The position numbers were made by a program, and so were the translations under genes. A DNA stretch of 15,195 nucleotides from an uncultured Bacillota bacterium (lineage in GTDB: Bacteria > Bacillota_I > Bacilli_A > Erysipelotrichales > Erysipelotrichaceae): the NCBI GenBank assembly GCA_937919165.1, contig CALFPO010000064.1, positions 1 through 15,195 of the forward strand. The letters are read 5' to 3'. This document shows positions 8,098 to 14,554 of the stretch, piece by piece. Each line of letters begins with the position of its first letter. The stretch's first letter is position 1. The notes below the pieces were generated by a model. It was not told the origin of the DNA. It searched no databases and was given only the letters and a program-made list of their open reading frames with translations.

Positions 8098-9200
8098 CAG
8101 TTATTGAATCTGAAGAACATGATGTCGCCATCTTTAGGATGGTAATCCTTGCCTTCAAGACGGAGCTTGCCGGCTTCCTTGAGCTTGGCTTCAGTCTTAT
8201 ATTCCATGATGTCTTCATACTGATAGACTTCAGCCTTGATGAAGCCTTTCTCGAAATCGGTATGGATGATTCCGGCACACTGCGGAGCGCTCATGCCGCT
8301 CTTGAAAGTCCAGCCACGGCACTCATCCTTGCCGACCGTAAAGAAGGTCTCCAGTCCAAGCGTCTTGTACGACTTGATGATCAGTTCATCAAGACCGCTG
8401 TGCTTGATGCCAAGTTCCTCTAAGAACGCCATCTTCTCTTCCTTAGGCAGGTCAGATAGTTCCTCTTCGATCTTGGCGGAAATGGCCACATATTCAGAGC
8501 CTTCCTTTTCGGCATATTCCTTGACCGCACAGAAATGCGGATTGGCTTCTGGATTGTCTATCTCTTCTTCCTTGACGTTGCAGACATAGATGACTGGCTT
8601 GGCTGTCAGGAAAGCGAACTGCTTGAGATAGTCCTTCTCTTCATTGGTGAAAGTCAATGAACGCACATTCTGGTTCTTGCCCAAAGCTTCATGAATCTTC
8701 TTCAGCAGGTTGTACTCGAAGACCGCTTCCTTTTCCTTGGAGTTGATGGCCTTCTTCTCTACCTTAGAGATGCGGTTTTCGCAGGTAGCCATATCAGCCA
8801 TCTGCAGCTCAAAGTTGATGATCTCGATATCATCTACCGGATCGATTCTTTCGTATACGTGCATGATATCAGAGTCCTCAAAGCATCTTACGACATGGCA
8901 TATCGCATCCACTTCCCTGATATTGGCAAGAAACTTGTTTCCTAAACCCTCACCATTGGAAGCGCCCTTCACAAGACCAGCGATATCAGTGAACTCGAAA
9001 GTCGTAAAGATTGTCCTTTCAGGCTCAAACAGTGCAGATAGATTTATGAGCCTTTCATCCTTGACCTCTACCACGCCCACATTAGGTTCAATGGTAGCGA
9101 ATGGATAATTGGCTGCTTCGACACGAGAATTCGTGATCGCATTGAACAAAGTTGATTTTCCTACATTCGGCAAGCCGACAATACCAGCTGTTAAACTCAT
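8097..9200 (-). CDS. ychF: Redox-regulated ATPase YchF (Obg-like, OLA1 family)
   Basis: A 367-residue TRAFAC P-loop NTPase associated with ribosomes. The P-loop GLPNVGKST is at 9-17 and the G3 motif DIAG at 72-75. The G4 position reads NVKE (208-211) instead of NKxD, the hallmark of YchF and the accepted basis for its preference for ATP over GTP. A coiled-coil insertion follows (about 130-200), and a TGS domain (about 281-364) includes FFTVGKDECRGWTF and GDIMFFRFN. Length matches the family. GAGGTG lies 7 bases before the ATG. It is the first gene of the minus-strand run and shares a 48-base divergent promoter region with the acetyltransferase gene; its stop overlaps the tilS start by one base. 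Confidence 0.96.
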   Translation of the reverse strand: MSLTAGIVGLPNVGKSTLFNAITNSRVEAANYPFATIEPNVGVVEVKDERLINLSALFEPERTIFTTFEFTDIAGLVKGASNGEGLGNKFLANIREVDAICHVVRCFEDSDIMHVYERIDPVDDIEIINFELQMADMATCENRISKVEKKAINSKEKEAVFEYNLLKKIHEALGKNQNVRSLTFTNEEKDYLKQFAFLTAKPVIYVCNVKEEEIDNPEANPHFCAVKEYAEKEGSEYVAISAKIEEELSDLPKEEKMAFLEELGIKHSGLDELIIKSYKTLGLETFFTVGKDECRGWTFKSGMSAPQCAGIIHTDFEKGFIKAEVYQYEDIMEYKTEAKLKEAGKLRLEGKDYHPKDGDIMFFRFNN

Positions 9201-9224
9201 AAAACATCACCTCATAATAATATT

Positions 9225-9245
9225 AACATTTTAGTGTAAAATGTT
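9225..9245. promoter_or_regulatory. Palindromic operator/promoter between divergent ychF and GNAT genes
   Basis: The arms AACATTTTA (9225-9233) and TAAAATGTT (9237-9245) are perfectly complementary around GTG. Each arm contains a TAAAAT -10-like hexamer, one per strand. For ychF, TTTCCA (9255-9250) 16 bases upstream of TAAAAT (9233-9228) is a possible -35. No good -35 is visible for the plus strand. The symmetry suggests a repressor site covering both promoters; the regulator is unknown. Confidence 0.45.
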
Positions 9246-9248
9246 CTT

Positions 9249-9737
9249 ATGGAAATAAGCACCGTAGACAAGAGTCAGATCAGAGAAACATCCAGATTCG
9301 CGCAGAATGTCTTCATCGACTACTACAATGGCCTCATCGGCAACAGTCAGGCCACCTATATGGCAGACCTTTTCCTTTCTGAAGAAGCCATAGAGAAGCT
9401 CATAGATGATGGAGCCATATTCAAGGTCGTAAAAGATCAAGGAGATATCCTAGGCTTTACAGAATACAAGAAGGAAGACGAAAGAATTTTCCTGTCAAAA
9501 CTCTATGTAGAGAAGAATCATAGGCATCAAGGAATCGGCAGAATGATGTTCAATGATTGCCTTAACTATGCAACAGAAAGCAATATCAGCAAGATATATC
9601 TCACCGTAAACAAGCACAATACGCCATCCTACGATACATATATCCATCTTGGCTTCAAAGTCATCGATGCCGTAGAGAACGACATCGGAAACGGCTACAT
9701 CATGGATGACTACATCATGGAGTACACCATTCAATAA
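9249..9737 (+). CDS. GNAT family N-acetyltransferase
   Basis: A 162-residue protein with the GNAT fold. The acetyl-CoA binding motif A appears as LYVEKNHRHQGIGRMMF, with the R-x-x-G-x-G signature at 92-97. The later segment IYLTVNKHNTPSYDTYIHLGFK (positions 116-137) is the usual beta5-alpha4 region with N and Y residues. The substrate cannot be read from sequence; relatives modify amines, spermidine, antibiotics or protein N-termini. The ATG at 9249 matches the family N-terminus, yet no Shine-Dalgarno site precedes it, and the TAAAAT hexamer at 9237-9242 would place the transcript start at or next to the ATG, so the mRNA may be leaderless. It is the only plus-strand gene between the two minus-strand blocks and ends in a strong hairpin terminator. 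Confidence 0.88.
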   Translation: MEISTVDKSQIRETSRFAQNVFIDYYNGLIGNSQATYMADLFLSEEAIEKLIDDGAIFKVVKDQGDILGFTEYKKEDERIFLSKLYVEKNHRHQGIGRMMFNDCLNYATESNISKIYLTVNKHNTPSYDTYIHLGFKVIDAVENDIGNGYIMDDYIMEYTIQ

Positions 9738-9741
9738 ACGC

Positions 9742-9777
9742 AATAGCACCCGGCATGAAAGTCGGGTGCTATTTGTT
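9742..9777. terminator. Bidirectional intrinsic terminator after the GNAT gene
   Basis: An 11-base perfect stem, AATAGCACCCG (9742-9752) with CGGGTGCTATT (9763-9773), and a 10-base loop, followed on the plus strand by TGTTG. It starts 4 bases after the GNAT stop. On the minus strand the stem ends in GCTATT and runs into GCGTTTATT, so it can also serve the lipoprotein transcript that converges from the right. Confidence 0.8.
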
Positions 9778-9804
9778 GCTGCTATTTCTGCATTGTTTAA
9801 AGTA

Positions 9805-11151
9805 TCAATCGTATAGGATGTTGTAGTAATCTACACCATTCATCGTCGCATACATGCAGATCGAAGAATCTCTGTCGCTGCATACCATGATGATGAAGGC
9901 AATATTGCTGTATCCATCCTCACACATCATTTCGTATCCTGCTTCAGAAACGGCTGCCAGATTGCTGGTATAGTCTATCCAGGCATATATGACATTTTCA
10001 GCCTTGGCATCCAAAGCATTATGCACGCCGCTAGGTGCCGTAAGGGTCATGGTGAAGGTATTCTTGCCGGCATTGTAGTCAAACTTAGGGCTGCTGTCAG
10101 CAAACTCGCTTGAAAGCATGCTCTTGATTTCCTTGTAGCTTGTCGAACTTGTAAATCCTCCCGAGCTAGATGAAGAGCTGCTGGATTTGTTTGATGAACC
10201 TGATGAACTTGACGAAGAGCTTGAACTTGGTGTCTGCTTCTTGTCATCAACGAAATTGTATTTGATTTCGCCATTCTGCAGCCACAACAGATAGTCGTCT
10301 TTGCTGTAGCTATCGCCATCATTTAGCTTGTCAACCCAATAGACATTGCAGAATGACCCGCCGCCAGATGCTTTGACTACAGTAGCATATGATTCGCTGA
10401 TGGACGCCATAGCATCCGCGATTGTGTTCCAGCTTTCATGAAGCTTGGCATCATCAGAAGACATCAAAGCATTCCTTAGTCCATCCATAGCTTCAAAGAA
10501 AATGTTCAATGCTCCTTCATTCCTGTCGAAACCGACATGATGAGGAAAATCGGCATATGATGAATCAAGCGTATCCACTATTGTCGTATAGACATCTGTC
10601 TCGTCAAAACTTTCATGATAGTCCTGAACCGATTCGATCGATCCATCCCCTCTATCGAGAGTATAGTCGCAGGTGCCATCAGCCCAGGTTATCCTAAGCT
10701 TATCTTCAGCGATATAGATTCTGAAGTCCTGTTCCCTGCCATAAAGATCGCCCTTGGTATCGCACACAAACAGATATCCATCATCTGTCGTCCTTTCGAT
10801 CGGCCCATCGCTTATCGTGCCCATATATCCCGAATACGAGATATTCATATATGGTTCGCCCTTCAAGAGATAATAGACAACAGTGGCATTGTATCTGTTC
10901 TTGCTGCTTTCTGATCTCTGGACAAACTGTCCTTCACACAAGAAAAGCTCTTTCAGCTTCTGAACATAATCTTTCTTGCCGACATCATCGAACTCTGTTC
11001 CCTCAAGTTTGGCGATGGCTTCATCCAGAGAGATGTTTTCGCTTGAAACGATTTCCTCATAGATTCCATCAGCCTTGCCAGATCCTGAAGAACCTCCTGA
11101 ACATCCAGCCAGAAGCAGCAGGCATAAGAAGATAGTTGCTATTCTATTCAT
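9805..11151 (-). CDS. Putative lipoprotein with polyserine linker, unknown function
   Basis: A 448-residue protein with a signal peptide and lipobox LLLAGC, so Cys17 is the predicted lipidated residue and the protein is anchored outside the membrane. A Gly/Ser spacer (18-25) follows. Residues 30-300 form a domain I do not recognise; it includes a beta-rich stretch (90-165). A Ser/Gly linker (309-338, interrupted by NK) joins it to a second domain (339-448) with YKEIKSMLSSEFADSSPKFD and several Tyr and Trp residues. Free cysteines are present (for example 130, 161, 268, 410, 424, 432). The ATG is 16 bases after the upstream lipoprotein gene and lacks a strong ribosome binding site, so it is probably co-transcribed with it. 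A role in surface binding or a cell-envelope complex is possible but unsupported. Confidence is high that it is a real gene and low on function. Confidence 0.8.
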   Translation of the reverse strand: MNRIATIFLCLLLLAGCSGGSSGSGKADGIYEEIVSSENISLDEAIAKLEGTEFDDVGKKDYVQKLKELFLCEGQFVQRSESSKNRYNATVVYYLLKGEPYMNISYSGYMGTISDGPIERTTDDGYLFVCDTKGDLYGREQDFRIYIAEDKLRITWADGTCDYTLDRGDGSIESVQDYHESFDETDVYTTIVDTLDSSYADFPHHVGFDRNEGALNIFFEAMDGLRNALMSSDDAKLHESWNTIADAMASISESYATVVKASGGGSFCNVYWVDKLNDGDSYSKDDYLLWLQNGEIKYNFVDDKKQTPSSSSSSSSSGSSNKSSSSSSSSGGFTSSTSYKEIKSMLSSEFADSSPKFDYNAGKNTFTMTLTAPSGVHNALDAKAENVIYAWIDYTSNLAAVSEAGYEMMCEDGYSNIAFIIMVCSDRDSSICMYATMNGVDYYNILYD

Positions 11152-11167
11152 ATATTTATAAAAGTCT

Positions 11168-11545
11168 CTATTCCTTGCTTAGTTTCGCACCCTGATTGTT
11201 GGTCATAGTCAGCTCTGTTCCATCAAACACGAATGGAATATGGATCGTTGCCTTTCCGTCAGAAGTCGGGAAGACGCAATCAACATTTCCGGCTTCCATA
11301 TCGATGCTGTAGTCGCCATTCATTGTCGTTCCGCCAGATGTCAACGATACCTTGCCATCCGCAAAGAAGAAAGATCCAGCCGTTCCTAAGGACCATTTTC
11401 CCTGAAGCACCTTGTCAATATCGTCAGCTGTGAAAGATGCAGCCTCTTCAGTAATTTCTTCTCCGACTGCTTCAGGTGTACCAGATTTACCTGCACATCC
11501 CGTCATAAAGACAAGAATCATAAAAACGCATATAAATTTTTTCAT
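11168..11545 (-). CDS. Small putative lipoprotein, lipocalin-like beta-rich domain
   Basis: A 125-residue protein when started at the ATG at 11545. This start is preferred over an in-frame ATG ten codons upstream because GGAGG (11555-11551) lies 5 bases before it and the protein then begins MKKFICVFMILVFMTGC, a canonical lipoprotein signal with Cys17 as the lipidation site. An Ala/Glu-rich spacer (about 18-40) precedes a compact domain with LQGKWSLG, FFFADGKVSL, GDYSIDMEAG and FDGTELTMTN. This alternating strand pattern resembles small lipocalin-like DUF domains in Firmicutes lipoproteins; the family match is from memory and tentative. It is the first gene of a two-lipoprotein unit, after the degV terminator. 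Confidence 0.8.
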   Translation of the reverse strand: MKKFICVFMILVFMTGCAGKSGTPEAVGEEITEEAASFTADDIDKVLQGKWSLGTAGSFFFADGKVSLTSGGTTMNGDYSIDMEAGNVDCVFPTSDGKATIHIPFVFDGTELTMTNNQGAKLSKE

Positions 11546-11550
11546 ATCAT

Positions 11551-11555
11551 CCTCC
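11551..11555 (-). promoter_or_regulatory. Shine-Dalgarno site fixing the small lipoprotein start
   Basis: GGAGG on the minus strand, 5 bases upstream of the ATG at 11545. It lies inside the longer reading frame that begins at 11575, so that upstream ATG is not needed. Confidence 0.7.
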
Positions 11556-11596
11556 ATTTTTTTATATTTTAGCATTCATACTTTTACAAGATTGTC

Positions 11597-11622
11597 ACAA
11601 AAAAAGAAGCCTAAGCTTCTTT
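11597..11622 (-). terminator. Intrinsic terminator after the DegV gene
   Basis: On the minus strand, AAAGAAGC (11622-11615), loop TTAG, GCTTCTTT (11610-11603), then an unbroken run of seven T (11605-11599, partly shared with the stem). It begins one base after the TAG stop of the DegV gene, a textbook Rho-independent terminator. Confidence 0.9.
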
Positions 11623-12498
11623 CTATCCTCTTTCCTTGCCAATGAAATATAGCGCTATCGTACCTGGGCCAGTATGAGCTCCAATGGTTGTTCCAACACG
11701 ATAGATGCCTACATCCTTTACTTTCGTGAATCTTTCCAGAATTCTTTCCTTAAGGATCTGCGCATCCTCTTCGCACATTGAAACAGACATCATGACCTTT
11801 CCATCATAATCAAGACCACCATTCGCATATTCTTCCATCTTCTCCAGCATCGCATCCATGGCTCTGGTCTTTGTTCTGATCTTCTCTAAAGGATTCAGTG
11901 TGCCGTCAGCCGGCATATTCATCAATGGACAGATCTTGAGCGCTGAGCCAAAGAAACCAGCAGTCTTTGATATCCTGCCCCCTCTTACATATGAAGAAAG
12001 GTCGGTAGAGATGAACCAGTGATGGATCTTGAGCTTTATATCTTCAAGATATGCCGCATTCTCATCAAAAGACATGCCCTTATCAAGATTCTCCTTAGCT
12101 AGCATCACCAGCATGCCATAGCCTGCCGATGCACCACGTGAATCGATGACTTTGATTCTATGGCCACCCTTTCCATTCAATTCTTCAGCTACCGCATGGC
12201 AGGTCTGATAGTCGCCCGATATGCCGCTTGATAGACAGATATGGATCACATCGCTTTTTTCGATCAGAGACTCAAAGAATTCAAGATACTGTCCATAGCC
12301 TACCTGTGATGTTGTAGGCTCCATGCCACCCTTGATATCTTCATAGAACTTCTCATAAGGATAGTCTGAAAAGAAGTCATCATTATATTCGTCATTTCCC
12401 ACAATCATCTTGAAGCAGGCATAAGGAATATCGTTCTCGCTGAGGTATTCCTTTCCCAGATCGCATGTTGATGTACAGGCCACTATATAATCAGCCAT
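11623..12498 (-). CDS. DegV family protein, fatty-acid-binding (FakB-like)
   Basis: A 291-residue protein of the DegV family, whose characterised members (FakB) bind a fatty acid and present it to the FakA kinase for acyl-phosphate formation in phospholipid synthesis. Visible family motifs are TTSQ (62-65), the LSSGISGDYQT segment (89-99), VIDSRGASAG (117-126), SSYVRGGRIS (168-177) and the C-terminal IGAHTGPGT (272-280), which in solved structures line the lipid headgroup pocket. The start at 12498 has GGAGGTGG just upstream and gives a normal family N-terminus (MADYIVACTSTCDL). No fakA (DAK-domain) gene lies in the window. It follows prmC after a 136-base gap with two hairpins, so it may be transcribed from its own promoter. 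Confidence 0.92.
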   Translation of the reverse strand: MADYIVACTSTCDLGKEYLSENDIPYACFKMIVGNDEYNDDFFSDYPYEKFYEDIKGGMEPTTSQVGYGQYLEFFESLIEKSDVIHICLSSGISGDYQTCHAVAEELNGKGGHRIKVIDSRGASAGYGMLVMLAKENLDKGMSFDENAAYLEDIKLKIHHWFISTDLSSYVRGGRISKTAGFFGSALKICPLMNMPADGTLNPLEKIRTKTRAMDAMLEKMEEYANGGLDYDGKVMMSVSMCEEDAQILKERILERFTKVKDVGIYRVGTTIGAHTGPGTIALYFIGKERG

Positions 12499-12519
12499 AA
12501 TCCACCTCCGTAATCATCT

Positions 12520-12563
12520 CCAATAATCAAGAAAGCCGGATTACCGGCTCTCTCTATTATTGG
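12520..12563 (-). terminator. Long imperfect hairpin upstream of the DegV gene (terminator or leader structure)
   Basis: The outer arms CCAATAAT and ATTATTGG enclose an inner perfect AGCCGG/CCGGCT stem with a 4-base loop. In the minus transcript the six bases between them also pair, through two G-U wobbles and one A-G mismatch, giving 19 of 20 pairs. The inner stem is followed by UUUCUUGAUUAUU, which is terminator-like but not a clean U-run. The structure ends about 10 bases before the DegV ribosome binding site, so it is either the prmC operon terminator or a 5' leader element. Confidence 0.5.
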
Positions 12564-12595
12564 AAGATTGTTAATGAAAAAATTATTACACTATC

Positions 12596-12604
12596 TTTAT
12601 ATCA
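12596..12604 (-). promoter_or_regulatory. Candidate extended -10 promoter for the DegV gene
   Basis: The minus strand reads TGATATAAA, matching the extended -10 form TG-n-TATAAT with one mismatch. No good -35 is visible at normal spacing. If it is used, the leader would be about 90 bases and would include the hairpin at 12520-12563. Confidence 0.3.
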
Positions 12605-12620
12605 TTCTTATGTGTTAGAT

Positions 12621-12654
12621 TTGTGAAACAACATTCAATGGCCAAGTTTCACAA
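12621..12654 (-). repeat. 9-base inverted repeat spanning the prmC stop codon
   Basis: TTGTGAAAC (12621-12629) and GTTTCACAA (12646-12654) are perfect complements, 16 bases apart, with the prmC TGA in the loop. No U-run follows on the minus strand, so it does not look like a standard terminator. Confidence 0.5.
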
Positions 12655-13486
12655 ACAACATCCTGTCCTTGTTGTTGATGTCCTTATGAACCGATACTTC
12701 AGCATCAGGGAAATATGACTTGGCCAGCTTCACCAGATCTTCTTTCTGGTCATAGCCCATCTCGAAGAACATGAGTCCATCAGGAGCCACAACTTCATGT
12801 GCACGCTCGAATATCTGGCGATAGAACTTCAGTCCATCTTCTCCACCAAATAAGGCTACATGAGGTTCAAAATCATATACCGATGACTGGATCGTCTCCA
12901 CGGTCTTAATGTATGGTGGATTGGATACCAGTATATCAACCTTGATGCCATTTTCAATGAATGGCTCCAGCATCGAACCTTCGAGAAAGCTAATTTCACA
13001 ATCATTGTTTGCCGCGTTCTGTTTTGCTACATCTAGAGCCTCATGGGATATGTCTGAAGCATATACATTAAGCAATGGCTCTTCCTTCTTCAAGGCAATC
13101 GCAATGGCTCCTGAACCGGTACCTACATCGCAGATATTTATCTTCTTCTTTGGATAGTAGAGGTCATACTGCGAAAGCACCAATCCCACAAGTTCCTCAG
13201 TCTCAGGACGTGGAATCAAGACATCCTTGCCCACAATCATCTTGTAGCCATAGAAATATGAGTAGCCCAAGACATAGTTCATCGGCTCATCTTTTCTTAT
13301 TCTTTCGATGCCATCCAGAAACTTCTTCTCGATCTTCGGATTGGCCTCGTTGTCCAGTTCCATATAGAGATTGACATTCTCTTCATTGCAGAGCTCAAAA
13401 AGAAAAGCCTTCACGACATCTGGTGAAAGACCTTCTTCATTGAATATTCTGCGATAGCTGTGTATCAGCTGATTATACGTGCTCAT
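12635..13486 (-). CDS. prmC: Peptide chain release factor N5-glutamine methyltransferase
   Basis: A 283-residue SAM-dependent enzyme that methylates the glutamine of the GGQ motif in RF1 and RF2. The N-terminal helical substrate-binding region ends at IPRPETE (91-97). The SAM motif I is DVGTGSG (120-126) and the catalytic NPPY, which grips the target glutamine, is at 189-192. Length is typical. The ATG overlaps the end of prfA by 14 bases in a different frame, so translation is coupled, placing enzyme and substrate together as in most Firmicutes (tdk-prfA-prmC). Confidence 0.96.
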   Translation of the reverse strand: MSTYNQLIHSYRRIFNEEGLSPDVVKAFLFELCNEENVNLYMELDNEANPKIEKKFLDGIERIRKDEPMNYVLGYSYFYGYKMIVGKDVLIPRPETEELVGLVLSQYDLYYPKKKINICDVGTGSGAIAIALKKEEPLLNVYASDISHEALDVAKQNAANNDCEISFLEGSMLEPFIENGIKVDILVSNPPYIKTVETIQSSVYDFEPHVALFGGEDGLKFYRQIFERAHEVVAPDGLMFFEMGYDQKEDLVKLAKSYFPDAEVSVHKDINNKDRMLFVKLGH

Positions 13487-14549
13487 TCAGTAGCTTTTCT
13501 TTATCGTCATTCTCCAGCAAGGCATCGATGACATCGCCAAGCTTGCCTTCCATAATGCGGTCAAGCTGATTGATGGTCAAACCGATACGATGGTCGGATA
13601 CACGGTTCTGAGGATAGTTGTAGGTTCTGATCTTCTCGGAACGGTCGCCAGTGCCGATCTTGGAACGGCGGATAGCTCCTTCCTCTTCTTCTTTCTTCTG
13701 CTTATAGTATTCGTAGACTCTAGCCTTGATGATTCTCATCGCCGTTTCCTTGTTGGCGATCTGGTTACGGCCATCTTGGCAGTTTACGGTGATTCCGGTA
13801 GGCACATGCACAATCCTGACGGCACTGTCGGTCTTGTTGATATGCTGACCACCAGCACCTGAAGAACGATGCGTTTCGATGGTCAGATCGGAATCAGGTA
13901 TCTCAACGTCTTCGTCTTCAACGTCTGGGAAGACGATGACGGTTGCAGTCGATGTATGGACTCTGCCCTGGGTCTCGGTCTTTGGCACACGCTGTACACG
14001 ATGGGCACCAGACTCGAACTTGAAATGGCGATAGGCATCTAGACCCTTCACCATAAAACTGATAAGGGCATAGCCGCCCGCCTCTGATTCGCTGGCTTCC
14101 ATGACTTCCGTCTTGTAGCCCATAGAATCGGCATAATAGTTATACATTCTATAAAGGTCACCCGCAAAGATGTTTCCTTCATCTCCACCAGCTGCACCTC
14201 TGATCTCAACCAGACAGTCATATGAATCTTCAGGATCTCTAGGCAGAAGCAGCTGTTCAATATGAGCATCAAGCTTCTCCAATCGCTCCTTGGCCTCATC
14301 ATATTCAGCCTGAGCCATTTCTCTGATTTCCTGGTCTTCATCCTTAAGCATCTCTTTTGAGCCTTCCAGAGCCTCAGTATATTTTTTGTATTCCTGGTAG
14401 GCATCATAGGCACCCTTAAGGCTTGCCTGTTCCTTGGAAAGTTTCGTATATTTCTTGACATCAGAAACGTTCTCATCCAGAAGCATGAGTTCGCCTATCT
14501 CAAGATATCGCTTTTCTATTTCCTGTAATTTAATGATTCTTGCATCCAT
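13473..14549 (-). CDS. prfA: Peptide chain release factor 1 (RF1)
   Basis: A 358-residue class I release factor that reads UAA and UAG and triggers hydrolysis of the peptidyl-tRNA ester. The GGQ motif is at 233-235 within SSGAGGQHINKTDSAVR. The codon-recognition tripeptide is PKT (189-191) in RVQRVPKTETQGRVHTS, the P-x-T form of RF1 and not the SPF form of RF2. The conserved RSEKIRTYNYPQNRVSDHRIG-like region (about 292-312) is also present. Length is standard. The ATG lies 5 bases after the thymidine kinase stop, with a weak AGGA ribosome binding site overlapping that stop. UAG stops occur in the window (for example the DegV, GTPase, dusB and tilS genes), consistent with RF1 being needed. Confidence 0.97.
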   Translation of the reverse strand: MDARIIKLQEIEKRYLEIGELMLLDENVSDVKKYTKLSKEQASLKGAYDAYQEYKKYTEALEGSKEMLKDEDQEIREMAQAEYDEAKERLEKLDAHIEQLLLPRDPEDSYDCLVEIRGAAGGDEGNIFAGDLYRMYNYYADSMGYKTEVMEASESEAGGYALISFMVKGLDAYRHFKFESGAHRVQRVPKTETQGRVHTSTATVIVFPDVEDEDVEIPDSDLTIETHRSSGAGGQHINKTDSAVRIVHVPTGITVNCQDGRNQIANKETAMRIIKARVYEYYKQKKEEEEGAIRRSKIGTGDRSEKIRTYNYPQNRVSDHRIGLTINQLDRIMEGKLGDVIDALLENDDKEKLLNEHV

Positions 14550-14554
14550 AATAA

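Noticed and set aside
10138..10227. The polyserine stretch as a microsatellite or phase-variable repeat.
   Set aside because: All six serine codons are mixed without a repeating DNA unit, so slippage-driven phase variation is unlikely.
11546..11575. Starting the small lipoprotein at the ATG at 11575.
   Set aside because: That start puts ten charged residues before the signal peptide and lacks a ribosome binding site; the ATG at 11545 has GGAGG at proper spacing and a canonical lipoprotein signal.
12499..12634. A tRNA, T-box or other known riboswitch in the prmC-degV gap.
   Set aside because: The gap has two hairpins but no cloverleaf, T-box consensus or recognisable aptamer core, and it is only 136 bases long.
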